64,000 nt of DNA from Clostridiales bacterium (GTDB lineage: Bacteria; Bacillota; Clostridia; Saccharofermentanales; Saccharofermentanaceae). The translations under genes and the position numbers were made by a program. Below, piece by piece: positions 1 to 9,153 of this stretch (within the stretch, counting starts at the first letter, position 1; each line of letters opens with the position of its first letter). The stretch lies in contig JAFSPU010000012.1 in NCBI GenBank assembly GCA_017451265.1, positions 248,001 to 312,000 of the forward strand. The letters run 5' to 3'. Below the pieces are notes generated by a model. The model was not told the DNA's origin. It searched no databases and saw only the letters and a list, made by a program, of their open reading frames with translations.

Positions 1-39
1 GCAGGACCGGAATGCCGTACATTAAACAAAGTGTAAATT

Positions 40-68
40 TTGTATTTGAACTTGCAGGGGGGTATAAT
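40..68 (+). promoter_or_regulatory. Possible promoter for trkA-trkH
   Basis: A perfect TATAAT (63-68) lies 17 bp after a poor -35 match, TTGTAT (40-45). The expected transcript would start near 75 and reach the trkA start at 104. The -35 matches only half of the consensus, so this is tentative. Confidence 0.3.
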
Positions 69-103
69 CATGGAATATCAACAGTATCAGCGGGAGATAT
101 TAC

Positions 104-1489
104 ATGCCTGTTTTTAAGACCCGGCCTTCCGGACTTAAGATTATAATTGTCGGCGCCGGTAAAGTAGGAGCAACCCTTGTAGGCCAGCTGAGCCGCGAAG
201 GACATGCTGTTACCATAGTCGATAAGGATGCCGCCAAGGTTAACGAAATAACCTCAACATATGATGTCATGGGTTGTGTCGGAAACGGCGCGAGTTATCT
301 CACCCAGATTGAAGCGGGCGTAAAAGATGCGGATCTGATCATCGCGGTTACCGATTCTGATGAGCTTAATCTGCTGTGCTGTACCATTGCGAAGCAGTCA
401 TCGAACTGCGCTTCCATCAGCCGATTAAGAAACCCCGACTACTCGCGTGAGGCTAAGTACCTGCGCGATAAGCTCGGTCTTTCCATGATAATCAATCCTG
501 ACTATGAGGCTGCCAAGGTAATGGCCAGAGTTCTTTACCTGCCTACGGCCCTGGAGGTAAGATCCTTCGCGCACGGTCAGGCTCTTATAACTAAGATTAA
601 GATCCCTGAGGGGAACATCCTTGATAAGATGACCATCGCCGACCTCGGTGCAAAGATCACGAATGATATCCTGATCTGCGGAGTTGAGCGAGAGGGTAAT
701 GTCGTTATTCCGGGAGGTTCTTTCGAGCTTGCGGCAGGAGATGTTATTACTGTCGTAGCTACCAGCAAGGAGCAGATGAACTTCCTAAAGAGCATCGGCT
801 TCGCGACCAATCAGGCTAAGGATGCCATGATCATCGGAGGCGGAAGATCCTCATATTATCTGGCTGATATCCTTCTTAAGAAGGGTATCGGAGTTAAGAT
901 CATAGAGCAGAACCTGGCAAGGTGTGAGCTACTTAACGAGCTCCTTCCGAAGGCGACTATCATACACGGGGACGGTACTAATACAGAGCTTCTTTTAGAA
1001 GAAGGTATCAAGAGTACAGATGCTTTCATTCCTCTTACGGGTATCGATGAGCAGAATTCCATGCTGGCTCTGCATGCCAAGAAGATCTCGAATGCCAAGC
1101 TCATCACCAAGATCAACAGAACAGGTTTTATAGATATCATTAACAGCCTTGACCTGGGAAGCGTGTTCTATCCGATGTTTATCACGGCTGATAATATCCT
1201 TGCTTATGTCCGTGCCAGGACTGCGGCCCCCGGAAGTAATATCGAGACTGTATATCACCTTTTCGATTCCAGGGCAGAGGCTATTACCTTTAATGTTACG
1301 GATGAGTCCAAGGTGACAGGAGTTCCTCTTAAAGAACTCAAGATCAAGAGCAACACGCTTATCTCTTACATAGGACACAATGGAGAGGCGATCATCCCTA
1401 CCGGTAATGACGTTATCTCCAAGGGAGACACGGTCATGGTGGTAACGATGCAGACCGGTTTTGATGATATAGGAGATATCCTGGAGTAA
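104..1489 (+). CDS. trkA: Trk K+ uptake system NAD-binding peripheral subunit TrkA
   Basis: Cytoplasmic gating subunit of the Trk/Ktr potassium channel; it binds NAD(H) or adenine nucleotides and controls the membrane subunit encoded next. The 461 residues hold the full two-repeat layout of long TrkA proteins: a Rossmann fold near residues 12-42 (IIIVGAGKVG), a TrkA_C domain around 150-230, a second Rossmann-like fold from about 240 (MIIGGG) and a second TrkA_C domain at the end. The start at 104 has GGGAG at 92-96 with normal spacing; an ATG at 70 is in another frame and stops after 15 codons. trkH follows after 3 nt, so the two are surely co-transcribed. Confidence 0.93.
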   Translation: MPVFKTRPSGLKIIIVGAGKVGATLVGQLSREGHAVTIVDKDAAKVNEITSTYDVMGCVGNGASYLTQIEAGVKDADLIIAVTDSDELNLLCCTIAKQSSNCASISRLRNPDYSREAKYLRDKLGLSMIINPDYEAAKVMARVLYLPTALEVRSFAHGQALITKIKIPEGNILDKMTIADLGAKITNDILICGVEREGNVVIPGGSFELAAGDVITVVATSKEQMNFLKSIGFATNQAKDAMIIGGGRSSYYLADILLKKGIGVKIIEQNLARCELLNELLPKATIIHGDGTNTELLLEEGIKSTDAFIPLTGIDEQNSMLALHAKKISNAKLITKINRTGFIDIINSLDLGSVFYPMFITADNILAYVRARTAAPGSNIETVYHLFDSRAEAITFNVTDESKVTGVPLKELKIKSNTLISYIGHNGEAIIPTGNDVISKGDTVMVVTMQTGFDDIGDILE

Positions 1490-1492
1490 TTC

Positions 1493-2929
1493 ATGAATAT
1501 CTCGATGATCAGATACATCCTGTGTCAGGTTATGAGGATCGAAGGTGCCCTCATGCTGCTGCCTAGCCTGATTTCCATTATCTACGGTGACGGCGAGGGA
1601 ATGTATTACGGAATCGTGGCGGGAGTCCTTATTATTTCCGGATTTGTCGGCTGCAGGTTTGTTCCCAAGGATCAGAATATCAATGTTAAGGAAGGATATA
1701 CCGTAACAGGTCTTTCATGGCTTGTCATGAGTGCGTTTGGATGTCTTCCTTTCTGGCTTTCGGGGGAGATCCCGTCATTTACGGATGCTTTCTTCGAGAC
1801 CGCTTCGGGTTTTACTACGACCGGTGCGAGCATCCTTAGCGAAGTCGAGTCCCTGTCGCATACCGCGCTGTTCTGGAGAAGCTTTACGCACTGGATCGGA
1901 GGCATGGGAGTTCTCGTATTCCTTCTGGCCCTTATTCCAATGAGCGGCGGTTCGAATATCAACCTCATGAAGGCTGAGTCTCCGGGTCCTTCCGTAGGTA
2001 AGCTTGTTCCCAAGATCCGTCACTCTGCGCTTATCCTCTATGTTATCTACATGGTGATGACGCTGCTTGAGACTGTGTTCCTGCTGTTCGGCGGCCTTAA
2101 TCTGTTTGATGCATTCTGTCTGGCTTTCGGTACGGCCGGCACAGGAGGCTTTGCCGTAAAGAACGACAGCTTCATGAGCTACAGCCTCTACATCCGCTGG
2201 GTGGCAGGAATCTTTATGTTCCTGTTCGGTGTTAACTTCAACGCTTACTACTTCCTTATCATGCGCCAGTTTAAAAAGTTGTTTTCCATGGAGGAAGTCA
2301 GAACGTTCTTCTTTATTGTCGCAGTATCCACGGGTATCGTGTTCTGGCAGATTCTTCCTCTTTATGAGAGCGGCATCACCGCCATGACAGATGCATTTTT
2401 CCAGGTTTCTTCCGTGGTATCGACCACAGGCTTCGGCTCGGCTGACTTTGACATGTGGCCTACGACAGCCAAATTCGTGCTGTGTTTCCTCATGTTCATG
2501 GGTGCGTGCGCGGGCTCGACGGGCGGCGGTATCAAGGTATCCCGTCTCATGATCCTGTGGAAGTCTGTCGTCAGGGAAGTTAAGTCATATATCCACCCCA
2601 AGATCGTCAAGAAGGTCACTCTCGACGGTAAGAGTGTGGATGCTGATGTTCTTAAGTCCACTCACGTTTTCCTTGCTACATATGCGGGCATATTCCTGCT
2701 GTCGATGCTGTTCGTGTCCCTTAACAACAGCGACATGACGACTACATTCACTGCGGTGCTTGCTTGTCTCAATAACATCGGCCCCGGTCTTTCCAAGGTT
2801 GGTGCCACCTGTAACTACGGTTTCTTAAGCTGTTTTTCAAAATGGGTACTGATCGTGGATATGCTCGCGGGAAGACTCGAGCTGTATCCCATTATTGTTC
2901 TTTTTGCTCCCAGCCTCTACAAGAAGTGA
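1493..2929 (+). CDS. trkH: Trk K+ uptake system membrane subunit TrkH
   Basis: Membrane pore of the potassium uptake system, expected to work as a TrkA-TrkH complex. The 478 residues are hydrophobic throughout, with the usual four pseudo-repeats (two membrane helices flanking a pore loop). Loops with the selectivity-filter glycine are visible: SGFTTTGAS, TAGTGGFAV, VSTTGFGSA and a less typical fourth, NNIGPGLSKVG. Length is normal for TrkH. It begins 3 nt after trkA; no separate promoter is seen. No terminator with a T-run follows, only a weak hairpin (GATTACA/TGTAATC, 2928-2953). Confidence 0.92.
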   Translation: MNISMIRYILCQVMRIEGALMLLPSLISIIYGDGEGMYYGIVAGVLIISGFVGCRFVPKDQNINVKEGYTVTGLSWLVMSAFGCLPFWLSGEIPSFTDAFFETASGFTTTGASILSEVESLSHTALFWRSFTHWIGGMGVLVFLLALIPMSGGSNINLMKAESPGPSVGKLVPKIRHSALILYVIYMVMTLLETVFLLFGGLNLFDAFCLAFGTAGTGGFAVKNDSFMSYSLYIRWVAGIFMFLFGVNFNAYYFLIMRQFKKLFSMEEVRTFFFIVAVSTGIVFWQILPLYESGITAMTDAFFQVSSVVSTTGFGSADFDMWPTTAKFVLCFLMFMGACAGSTGGGIKVSRLMILWKSVVREVKSYIHPKIVKKVTLDGKSVDADVLKSTHVFLATYAGIFLLSMLFVSLNNSDMTTTFTAVLACLNNIGPGLSKVGATCNYGFLSCFSKWVLIVDMLAGRLELYPIIVLFAPSLYKK

Positions 2930-2979
2930 TTACACGCTAAAATGCCTGTAATCCCATGATATATGGCTTCCCGGAATGA

Positions 2980-3001
2980 CATATAGATATGAGTCTATAT
3001 G
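2980..3001. repeat. Inverted repeat upstream of the phosphate transporter promoter
   Basis: CATATAGA, 6-nt spacer, TCTATATG: a perfect 8-bp inverted repeat that ends 14 bp before the -35 box at 3016. The position suits an operator or activator site, but no known consensus is matched. Confidence 0.4.
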
Positions 3002-3015
3002 AATATATTTTCGCT

Positions 3016-3044
3016 TTGACAGTGTGCATTAAGGCATTTATTAT
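3016..3044 (+). promoter_or_regulatory. Sigma-A promoter of the Na+/Pi cotransporter gene
   Basis: Consensus TTGACA (3016-3021), exactly 17 bp, then TATTAT (3039-3044). The transcript should begin near 3051, leaving a leader of only about 14-23 nt that carries the AAGAGG ribosome binding site. Confidence 0.75.
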
Positions 3045-3064
3045 TAGGGAAGTTAAGAGGTGTT

Positions 3065-4774
3065 TTGAAAGAAATGGAACTGTTTACCAGCATACTTGCG
3101 TTGCTCAGCGGTCTTGCCATCTTTATGTATTCCATGAAGATGACGAGCGGAGGCCTTGAGGCAGTCGCGGGAAATAAACTTAAAGGTGTTCTTCAGAAGC
3201 TGACCGACAACAGGCTTAAGGGCGTAGGAGTCGGTGCAGGTGTAACGGCGCTTATCCAGTCTTCCACAGCTGTTACTGTAATGGTAATCGGTTTTGTAAA
3301 TGCCGGCCTTCTTAATCTGCATCAGGCTCTTTGGGTCATCATGGGTGCCAACATCGGTACCAACATCACCTCCCAGCTCATTGCTTTCGATATCGGTGAA
3401 TTTGCTCCTATCCTCGCGGTAGTCGGTGTATTTGTCGTCATCTTTGCCAGAAACAAGAAGTTTAAGAATGTCGGTGAGATCGTCACCGGACTCGGCTTTA
3501 TCTTTATATCAATGAATATCATGAAGGATGCCATGCAGCCTTATGCGGGGGATCCCAGGCTTACGGGCCTCCTGTCCAGAATGGATAATCCTCTCCTCGG
3601 TATCCTTGTAGGTATCATTTTCGTTAACATCATCTCGAGCTCGGCGGCTTCCGTCGGTGTCCTCCAGGCTCTCGCAATGGCTTCTGCAGGAGCTGCTGCC
3701 GGTGCAGGTGCCATCGACCTCGAACACGCAATGTACATCATCATGGGTTTCAATATCGGAACCTGCGTTACCGCTCTGTTGTCTTCCATCGGAACTACCA
3801 AGATGGCTGCCAGAGCTGCTCTGATGCACCTGTTCTTTAACGTTATCGGTACATTGATATTCACTGTTGCGGCCTTGGTTCTGCCTGTTGCACACTGGGT
3901 TGAGCTTCTTTCACCCAATGATGTGGCAAGACAGCTCGCTAACTTCCACCTCGTGTTTAACGTTGTCGGCACGCTTATTCTGCTTCCTGCAGGAGACCTT
4001 ATAGTCAAGCTCGTAAACATTTGCATCCCCGGTGATGAAGCCGAGAAGGAGGGACAGCATTACCTCAAGTATCTGACACCCGCCATGCTCCGTCCTGATT
4101 TCCAGATCGCAGGTTCCGGCGTATATATCACAGCCGTTACCAATGAAGTAAAGCGCATGCTTGATAAGGCCGTGGAGAACGTATCCCGAAGCCTCGGAGC
4201 AGTTCTCGACAACAACGACAAGGTCCAGGAAGAGATCAACGAGCAGGAAGAGTATGTCGATTACCTGAACAAGGAGATCTCTTACTATATCTCACACTCG
4301 CTCACTCAGGAGCTGACAGAGGAGGACGCTCTTACTTATTCGGCTCTGTTTAAGATCACGGGTAACATCGAGCGAATGGGTGACCACGCTACCAATATCG
4401 CAGGTTATGCGAACAGACTTCAGGATAAGGGCCTGGCGCTTTCGGATTATGCGAGAGCCGAGGTGGAGTCCATGATAGACATCATCGAGAAGACGGCTAA
4501 GATCCTGTCACATAACGACGGCGATGACATCCATGTGCGCGTTGCAAAGGCAGAGCAGAAGATCGATGATATGACCGATCAGTACAGATATAACCAGCTC
4601 GAGCGCATGAAGACTGGTGTTTGTAACGGTGAGGCCTGCGTAATCTACTCAGAGATGCTGACGGATTTTGAGAGGCTCGGAGACCACATGCTTAATATCG
4701 CCGAGGCTCAGGAGAGAGTTCCCGAGACAGTAACGGCATCCGCCAGAAAGAGCAGAAATGAGAAGAAGGCTTAA
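3065..4774 (+). CDS. Na+/phosphate cotransporter family protein with PhoU-like C-terminus
   Basis: Inner-membrane Na+-coupled phosphate transporter of the NptA/YjbB type (PNaS family), 569 residues. The N-terminal two thirds carry the duplicated membrane domain; the first repeat has the family motif IQSS (residues 64-67, followed by TAVTVMVIG). The second repeat reads NIISSSAAS near 188-196, so the expected QSSS has lost its glutamine. Residues from about 350 to 560 form a charged helical PhoU-like domain that probably couples transport to phosphate status. The start is uncertain: TTG at 3065 lies 4 nt after AAGAGG, while ATG at 3074 is 13 nt away. The end overlaps trmL by 17 nt, which suggests translational coupling. 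Confidence 0.87.
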   Translation: MKEMELFTSILALLSGLAIFMYSMKMTSGGLEAVAGNKLKGVLQKLTDNRLKGVGVGAGVTALIQSSTAVTVMVIGFVNAGLLNLHQALWVIMGANIGTNITSQLIAFDIGEFAPILAVVGVFVVIFARNKKFKNVGEIVTGLGFIFISMNIMKDAMQPYAGDPRLTGLLSRMDNPLLGILVGIIFVNIISSSAASVGVLQALAMASAGAAAGAGAIDLEHAMYIIMGFNIGTCVTALLSSIGTTKMAARAALMHLFFNVIGTLIFTVAALVLPVAHWVELLSPNDVARQLANFHLVFNVVGTLILLPAGDLIVKLVNICIPGDEAEKEGQHYLKYLTPAMLRPDFQIAGSGVYITAVTNEVKRMLDKAVENVSRSLGAVLDNNDKVQEEINEQEEYVDYLNKEISYYISHSLTQELTEEDALTYSALFKITGNIERMGDHATNIAGYANRLQDKGLALSDYARAEVESMIDIIEKTAKILSHNDGDDIHVRVAKAEQKIDDMTDQYRYNQLERMKTGVCNGEACVIYSEMLTDFERLGDHMLNIAEAQERVPETVTASARKSRNEKKA

Positions 4775-5300
4775 CGTAGTCCTTTTCGAGCCTGAGATAC
4801 CGCAGAACACGGGCAATATCATGAGAACCTGTGTGGCGGCGGGGTTTGGACTGCACCTGATCAAGCCTCTGGGCTTTGACATCGACAGCCCGAAGTTCAA
4901 GCGCGCCACGACCAACCACATCACGTGGGCCGACTATGTCCTGTACGAGGATTATGAGGACTTTAAGGGAAAGAACCCCGGCGAATACTATTTCATGACC
5001 AGATACGGCAAAGTTCCGCCTTCCGATATAGATTTTAAGAGCATCCCCGATGACCGTGAAATATACCTGATCTTCGGCAAGGAGAGCACAGGCATACCCA
5101 AGCCCATCCTCAAGGATAACCTTGAAAGGTGTTTCAGGATACCCATGACAGGTGAGTGCAGGAGCCTTAATTTAAGCAATGCTGCAGCCATCGCTATTTA
5201 CGAGTGTTTAAGGCAGCTCGGGTACCCGGATCTGTCCTTTACGGAGGTTCAGAACGGGGAAGATTACCTGGAATCCTACGACGCTACCCTGATCAGATAA
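4758..5300 (+). CDS. trmL: tRNA (cytidine(34)-2'-O)-methyltransferase TrmL
   Basis: SPOUT-class methyltransferase that 2'-O-methylates the wobble nucleotide of tRNA-Leu species with SAM. The 180 residues show the family motifs in order: LFEPEIPQNTGNIMRTC near residue 10, IFGKESTGIP near 100, and IPMTGECRSLNLSNAAAIA near 125-145, which form the trefoil-knot SAM site. The length is slightly longer than typical (about 155). It overlaps the end of the phosphate transporter by 17 nt and so is probably expressed with it. Confidence 0.9.
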   Translation: MRRRLNVVLFEPEIPQNTGNIMRTCVAAGFGLHLIKPLGFDIDSPKFKRATTNHITWADYVLYEDYEDFKGKNPGEYYFMTRYGKVPPSDIDFKSIPDDREIYLIFGKESTGIPKPILKDNLERCFRIPMTGECRSLNLSNAAAIAIYECLRQLGYPDLSFTEVQNGEDYLESYDATLIR

Positions 5301-5365
5301 AAATTTCTCCTTTTATATTAAAAAGAGCCGTACCAAAATCGCCTTCTAATGATAGAATGGTTGTT

Positions 5366-6499
5366 ATGAAAAAGATATTGATTTTAGGGTGTAACGGCAT
5401 AACAGATTTTATTGTTCCCAAGATTATGGGAATTGTTGCCATAACAGAGATTATTATCGCCTCCAGAGATAAGGCCGAGTGCGATAAGTTAAGGAATAAG
5501 TTTTCGGGCAAGGGTCCCAGGATCACCACTGCCAGAATGGACATTGAGAATGAGCAGGGAACGAGGATGATGTTATCCATCACGAACCCTGATATTATCG
5601 TGAATCTTCTGCCGATAAAGTACTGCATGACAGTAATGAAGCTTGCGCTTGAGGTTAAGGCGGATTACATAGACGGCGGTCTATATGAGTGTGGTGAGGG
5701 TGATCTTCTGTCGAAGCAGTTCAGCCTTTTTGCTGAGTTCAGGAGTGCACAGAAGACGGCTATAACAGGTTGTTCTTTCAGTCCCGCTCTGCTTACATCG
5801 CTTGTAAAAAATGCGATGAACGACTACGACGCACTGGCATCGGCTGAGTTTTATGAGGTTAACTTAAGCGCGGATGAGCCCGGAGAAGCTGTGGCTTTGG
5901 AGGACGGTAAGGTTGTAAAGTATGATGCACAGTCTGTAAGCATCAAGCTTGATGAGAATTTCGGACAGTTCAAGGGAACCAGCCTGTATCTTTCAGATAA
6001 TCCCGTTATTCAGGACTTCATCAAGGAGATCCCGGGTGTTCCGAACGTTAAGTATTATGTTTCTTACGAGGCAGAGGAAGAAGAGGACTTTACTCCCGAG
6101 CTTACGCGCCTCGGCATGCTTTCGGATGAGCCTGTTCAGATCACTCCCGAGGTAAGTATCAGCCCGAAGCAGTTCTGGGAGAAGCTTCTCGAGTCCAGAA
6201 AGACAGAGAAGACCATAAACGGTGTATGCGGCGCAGGTGTTGTAGTAGAAGGCACCTACCGCGGAACACCTAAGAAGGAATTCGTTTACTTCACGAGCGA
6301 TAACGACCTTTGCATGGAGCAGTACGGCATGACTTCCATGATGCTGTATAACTCATATGCTCTTTTAAGCGGTGTTACGCTCCTTTGCATGGGAAGATGG
6401 GATAAGAAGGGCGTTTTTACCCCCATCGCATTTGATTCAGAGCAGTTTATCAGCGGCATAAGAAACAACGGTTTGTATTTCCAGACCAAAGAGCTCTAA
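5366..6499 (+). CDS. Saccharopine dehydrogenase-like NAD(P)-dependent protein
   Basis: About 377 residues resembling saccharopine dehydrogenase/carboxynorspermidine dehydrogenase-type reductases: an N-terminal Rossmann-like fold followed by a Sacchrp_dh_C-like region. The dinucleotide loop reads LGCNGIT, so the usual GxGxxG is degenerate and the cofactor is uncertain. The reading frame stays open upstream to 5204, but that part overlaps trmL in another frame and is not credible. ATG at 5366 (MKKILILG) gives a normal N-terminus; ATG at 5357 is possible. No clear ribosome binding site precedes either. The substrate cannot be told from sequence. Confidence 0.7.
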   Translation: MKKILILGCNGITDFIVPKIMGIVAITEIIIASRDKAECDKLRNKFSGKGPRITTARMDIENEQGTRMMLSITNPDIIVNLLPIKYCMTVMKLALEVKADYIDGGLYECGEGDLLSKQFSLFAEFRSAQKTAITGCSFSPALLTSLVKNAMNDYDALASAEFYEVNLSADEPGEAVALEDGKVVKYDAQSVSIKLDENFGQFKGTSLYLSDNPVIQDFIKEIPGVPNVKYYVSYEAEEEEDFTPELTRLGMLSDEPVQITPEVSISPKQFWEKLLESRKTEKTINGVCGAGVVVEGTYRGTPKKEFVYFTSDNDLCMEQYGMTSMMLYNSYALLSGVTLLCMGRWDKKGVFTPIAFDSEQFISGIRNNGLYFQTKEL

Positions 6500-6514
6500 A
6501 GCGGGGAGTTTGCT

Positions 6515-7216
6515 ATGGATGTTAAGGCACCGAGAGTCCTGATAGTAGAAGATGATGAGAATATCAATACTCTGCTGCGTGAGGCTTTAACCAAGCACGG
6601 CCTTAACTGTACGCAGGCTTTCTCGGGAACAGAGGGCCTCATCGTATTTAAGGGAGACAAGTTTGATCTGGTTCTGCTGGATCTTATGATGCCCGGCATG
6701 GACGGTCAGACGCTTACCCAGAGAATAAGAGAAGTATCTCAGGTGCCCATAATCATCGTATCCGCCAAGAGTAACGTAGATTCCAAGGTCGACCTTCTGA
6801 CTACCGGTGCGGATGACTTTATCGGTAAGCCCTTCGAGTTAAAGGAGCTCATCGCCAGAGTCGATGTTCAGTTAAGACGCAAAGAGAGCAGTGAGGACAG
6901 CGGCGCTAAGGAAGCCCGTATCATGCAGTTTAAGGATCTGGTCCTTGATGAAGACAAGTATGCTGTTACCGTCAGCGGTAATGATATCGGACTTACGAGA
7001 CAGGAATTTAAGATTCTCGAGCTGTTCCTTAAGTATCCCGGCAAGGTCTTCTCCAAGAGGGAGATCTATGAGTATGCATGGAACGATGTCTATATCGGGG
7101 AAGACAAGACGATCAACGTGCATATCAGTAATATCAGAACCAAGATAAAGAAGCATTCCGAGGACGAATATATCGATACTATCTGGGGTGTAGGCTTCAG
7201 ACTTGCCAAAACTTAA
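6515..7216 (+). CDS. OmpR-family response regulator
   Basis: DNA-binding response regulator of 233 residues. The receiver domain (about 8-125) has the acidic pair at 13-14, phospho-acceptor D56 in LVLLDLMMPG and K105 in GKPF. The C-terminal winged helix (about 135-230) ends with the typical INVHISNIRTKIKK and IWGVGFRL segments. GGGGAG precedes the ATG. It stands 77 nt before an ABC transporter whose operon ends with a histidine kinase (9896), so the pair is split around the transporter genes, as in many peptide-antibiotic detoxification modules. It probably controls those transporter genes. Confidence 0.9.
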   Translation: MDVKAPRVLIVEDDENINTLLREALTKHGLNCTQAFSGTEGLIVFKGDKFDLVLLDLMMPGMDGQTLTQRIREVSQVPIIIVSAKSNVDSKVDLLTTGADDFIGKPFELKELIARVDVQLRRKESSEDSGAKEARIMQFKDLVLDEDKYAVTVSGNDIGLTRQEFKILELFLKYPGKVFSKREIYEYAWNDVYIGEDKTINVHISNIRTKIKKHSEDEYIDTIWGVGFRLAKT

Positions 7217-7293
7217 ACGAATCTTAACCCTTTAGCTCCCCATATTGATGAGACGCGTGGGATAATGAATTATCACTATCATCGGGAGTCAGT

Positions 7294-8214
7294 ATGGAAG
7301 AATATCTGCTTGTTACCAAGGATCTTACCAAGGTTTATAAAGACATCACAGCTGCTGACCGTGTAAATATACACATCAAGCGCGGCTCCATCTACGGCCT
7401 TATCGGCAAGAACGGAGCAGGAAAGACCACGATCATGAAGATGATCGCGGGATTAGCAAAGCCGACTTCCGGTTCATTTGAATATACAGGTTTTAACTGC
7501 AGTCAGACGGAGGCGTTTTCCAGAATCGGAGCCCTCATCGAAGCTCCTGCGATCGAGCCTAACCTCACAGGCTACGATAACATGAGGATCAAATGCCTGG
7601 CTTACGGTATCGGAGACAAGCAGTACATAAACGACCTTCTGGATCTCGTCGGTTTGTCCGGCAAGTGGAAGAAGAAGGCGGGTAAGTATTCCTTAGGTCA
7701 GAAACAGAGACTCGGAATCGCTCTTGCTCTTGTAGGTGATCCTGATTTCCTTATTCTTGATGAGCCTATTAACGGTCTCGATCCCCAGGGAATCGCTGAG
7801 GTGCGCGAGATGCTTAATAAGCTTAATCAGGAGAGAAAGATCACCATTCTCATTTCCAGCCATATCCTCGAGGAGTTAAGTAAACTTGCGACTGATTATG
7901 CCATCATCGACAGCGGCAGGATCATCGAAGAGTCGACTAATAAGGAATTAAGAGAGAAGTGCCGTGACAAGATCGCCATCAAGACAGCTGATGTTGCCAA
8001 GGCGCTGCCCGTCATCGACGGTCTGGGATTCAAGGATTACAGCGTTGTTAATGACAAGACTATACATGTCTTTGACAAGCTGTCGGAAATTACAGTCCTC
8101 AACATGGAACTCGCAAAGGCACAGATTCCTGTGGAATCTATAGGGATCGAATCCTCTGATCTCGAGGAATATTTCCTCAAGGTCACGGGGACGATTCCCG
8201 GCGAGCGGGTCTGA
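7294..8214 (+). CDS. ABC transporter ATP-binding protein (peptide/lantibiotic export type)
   Basis: Nucleotide-binding subunit of 306 residues. Walker A is GKNGAGKTT (38-46), the signature is a variant YSLGQKQRLGIAL instead of LSGGQ, and Walker B is FLILDEP followed by a D-loop NGLDPQG. The C-terminal part beyond about 215 matches the extension seen in BcrA/LanF-like ATPases. It is followed by two ABC-2 type permeases and a histidine kinase and preceded by a response regulator. Self-protection against a peptide antibiotic is the likely role by context; the substrate is unknown. The palindrome GATAATGAATTATC (7261-7274) precedes it and may be regulatory. Confidence 0.9.
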   Translation: MEEYLLVTKDLTKVYKDITAADRVNIHIKRGSIYGLIGKNGAGKTTIMKMIAGLAKPTSGSFEYTGFNCSQTEAFSRIGALIEAPAIEPNLTGYDNMRIKCLAYGIGDKQYINDLLDLVGLSGKWKKKAGKYSLGQKQRLGIALALVGDPDFLILDEPINGLDPQGIAEVREMLNKLNQERKITILISSHILEELSKLATDYAIIDSGRIIEESTNKELREKCRDKIAIKTADVAKALPVIDGLGFKDYSVVNDKTIHVFDKLSEITVLNMELAKAQIPVESIGIESSDLEEYFLKVTGTIPGERV

Positions 8215-8226
8215 GGAGGTGTCGTG

Positions 8227-9153
8227 ATGTTTGCACAGGCATTTAAATCGGAAGCATACAGAATAAGCAGGATGAAGAGCACTTATGTCCTGATAGCAGT
8301 TCTTGGAGCGATCGTACTAATTGTAAACTTCCTTTATCTGAGGGTTGATATGTATGGACTGATGGGTTTCTCGAAGGAAGATGTCGAGGAGCTTCAGCAG
8401 ATGGGTACGGCTGCAGAAAGTTACGAAGACAGCTTTATGACCGGATTTCAGGCCGGACTTGAGTCGTCTGAGAATATCGCTGAGGGAGATACGACTATTC
8501 ATGTTCTCGGCGAAGGAATCCTCTATGAGGAGAGTGTGGCAACTCTATATATGATGGATGTAGGTTCTATGTATGAGCTTCTCCTCATATCGATCTTCGT
8601 CGGACTGTTTATCGGAAGTGTGTACAGCACGGGCCTTGATAAGAACCTGAATAATTTCGCAGGCAGAAGAAGTCTTCTGTTCTCCGTGAGGATGCTTCTT
8701 ATAGCAATCTATTGTCTGATCATTCACATATTCACATGGATATACTGTCTGATCACCACCGCCATGATGGCTAAATCGGTAAGACTCGAGTTCGATAAGG
8801 CTTTTGTCCTTTATTTCTTCGTTACATGGCTCCTGTGCGTAGCTTTCGGATGCATAGTAGCCTGCATGGCACACATGACGAGATCAAAGGCCGCGGGTAT
8901 TACCCTCGGAATCATATTATCGGCAGGACTTCTGTCCACGCTGGTGAGCGTCGCTTCACTTATGATTCAGAAGAGGTTTGATCTTGCTGCCGATTTTAAC
9001 CTCGGCAATTACACAGTTACGCACAATGTGGCAGCTCTCGGTCTTTACTCTGACGGTCACTTTACAGTACGTGCGATCGTCTGTGCTCTGGTCTATGGCG
9101 GCCTGTCATATTTAAGCAGCCTTATCATAGTAAGGAAACGTGACATTGCCTGA
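8227..9153 (+). CDS. ABC-2 family transporter permease
   Basis: Integral membrane subunit of about 308 residues with a first helix near residues 18-38, an extracytoplasmic loop of about 80 residues, and five further helices, the usual ABC-2/BcrB-like plan. AGGAGGT (8214-8220) is followed by GTG at 8224 and ATG at 8227; the ATG has better spacing. It begins 12 nt after the ATPase gene and overlaps the next permease by one nucleotide (TGATG), so the two permeases are translationally coupled and probably form a heterodimer. Confidence 0.85.
   Translation: MFAQAFKSEAYRISRMKSTYVLIAVLGAIVLIVNFLYLRVDMYGLMGFSKEDVEELQQMGTAAESYEDSFMTGFQAGLESSENIAEGDTTIHVLGEGILYEESVATLYMMDVGSMYELLLISIFVGLFIGSVYSTGLDKNLNNFAGRRSLLFSVRMLLIAIYCLIIHIFTWIYCLITTAMMAKSVRLEFDKAFVLYFFVTWLLCVAFGCIVACMAHMTRSKAAGITLGIILSAGLLSTLVSVASLMIQKRFDLAADFNLGNYTVTHNVAALGLYSDGHFTVRAIVCALVYGGLSYLSSLIIVRKRDIA

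Noticed and set aside
5204..5365. N-terminal extension of the saccharopine dehydrogenase-like gene
   Set aside because: It overlaps trmL in another frame, is Arg/Pro-rich, and the family starts at the MKKILILG segment.
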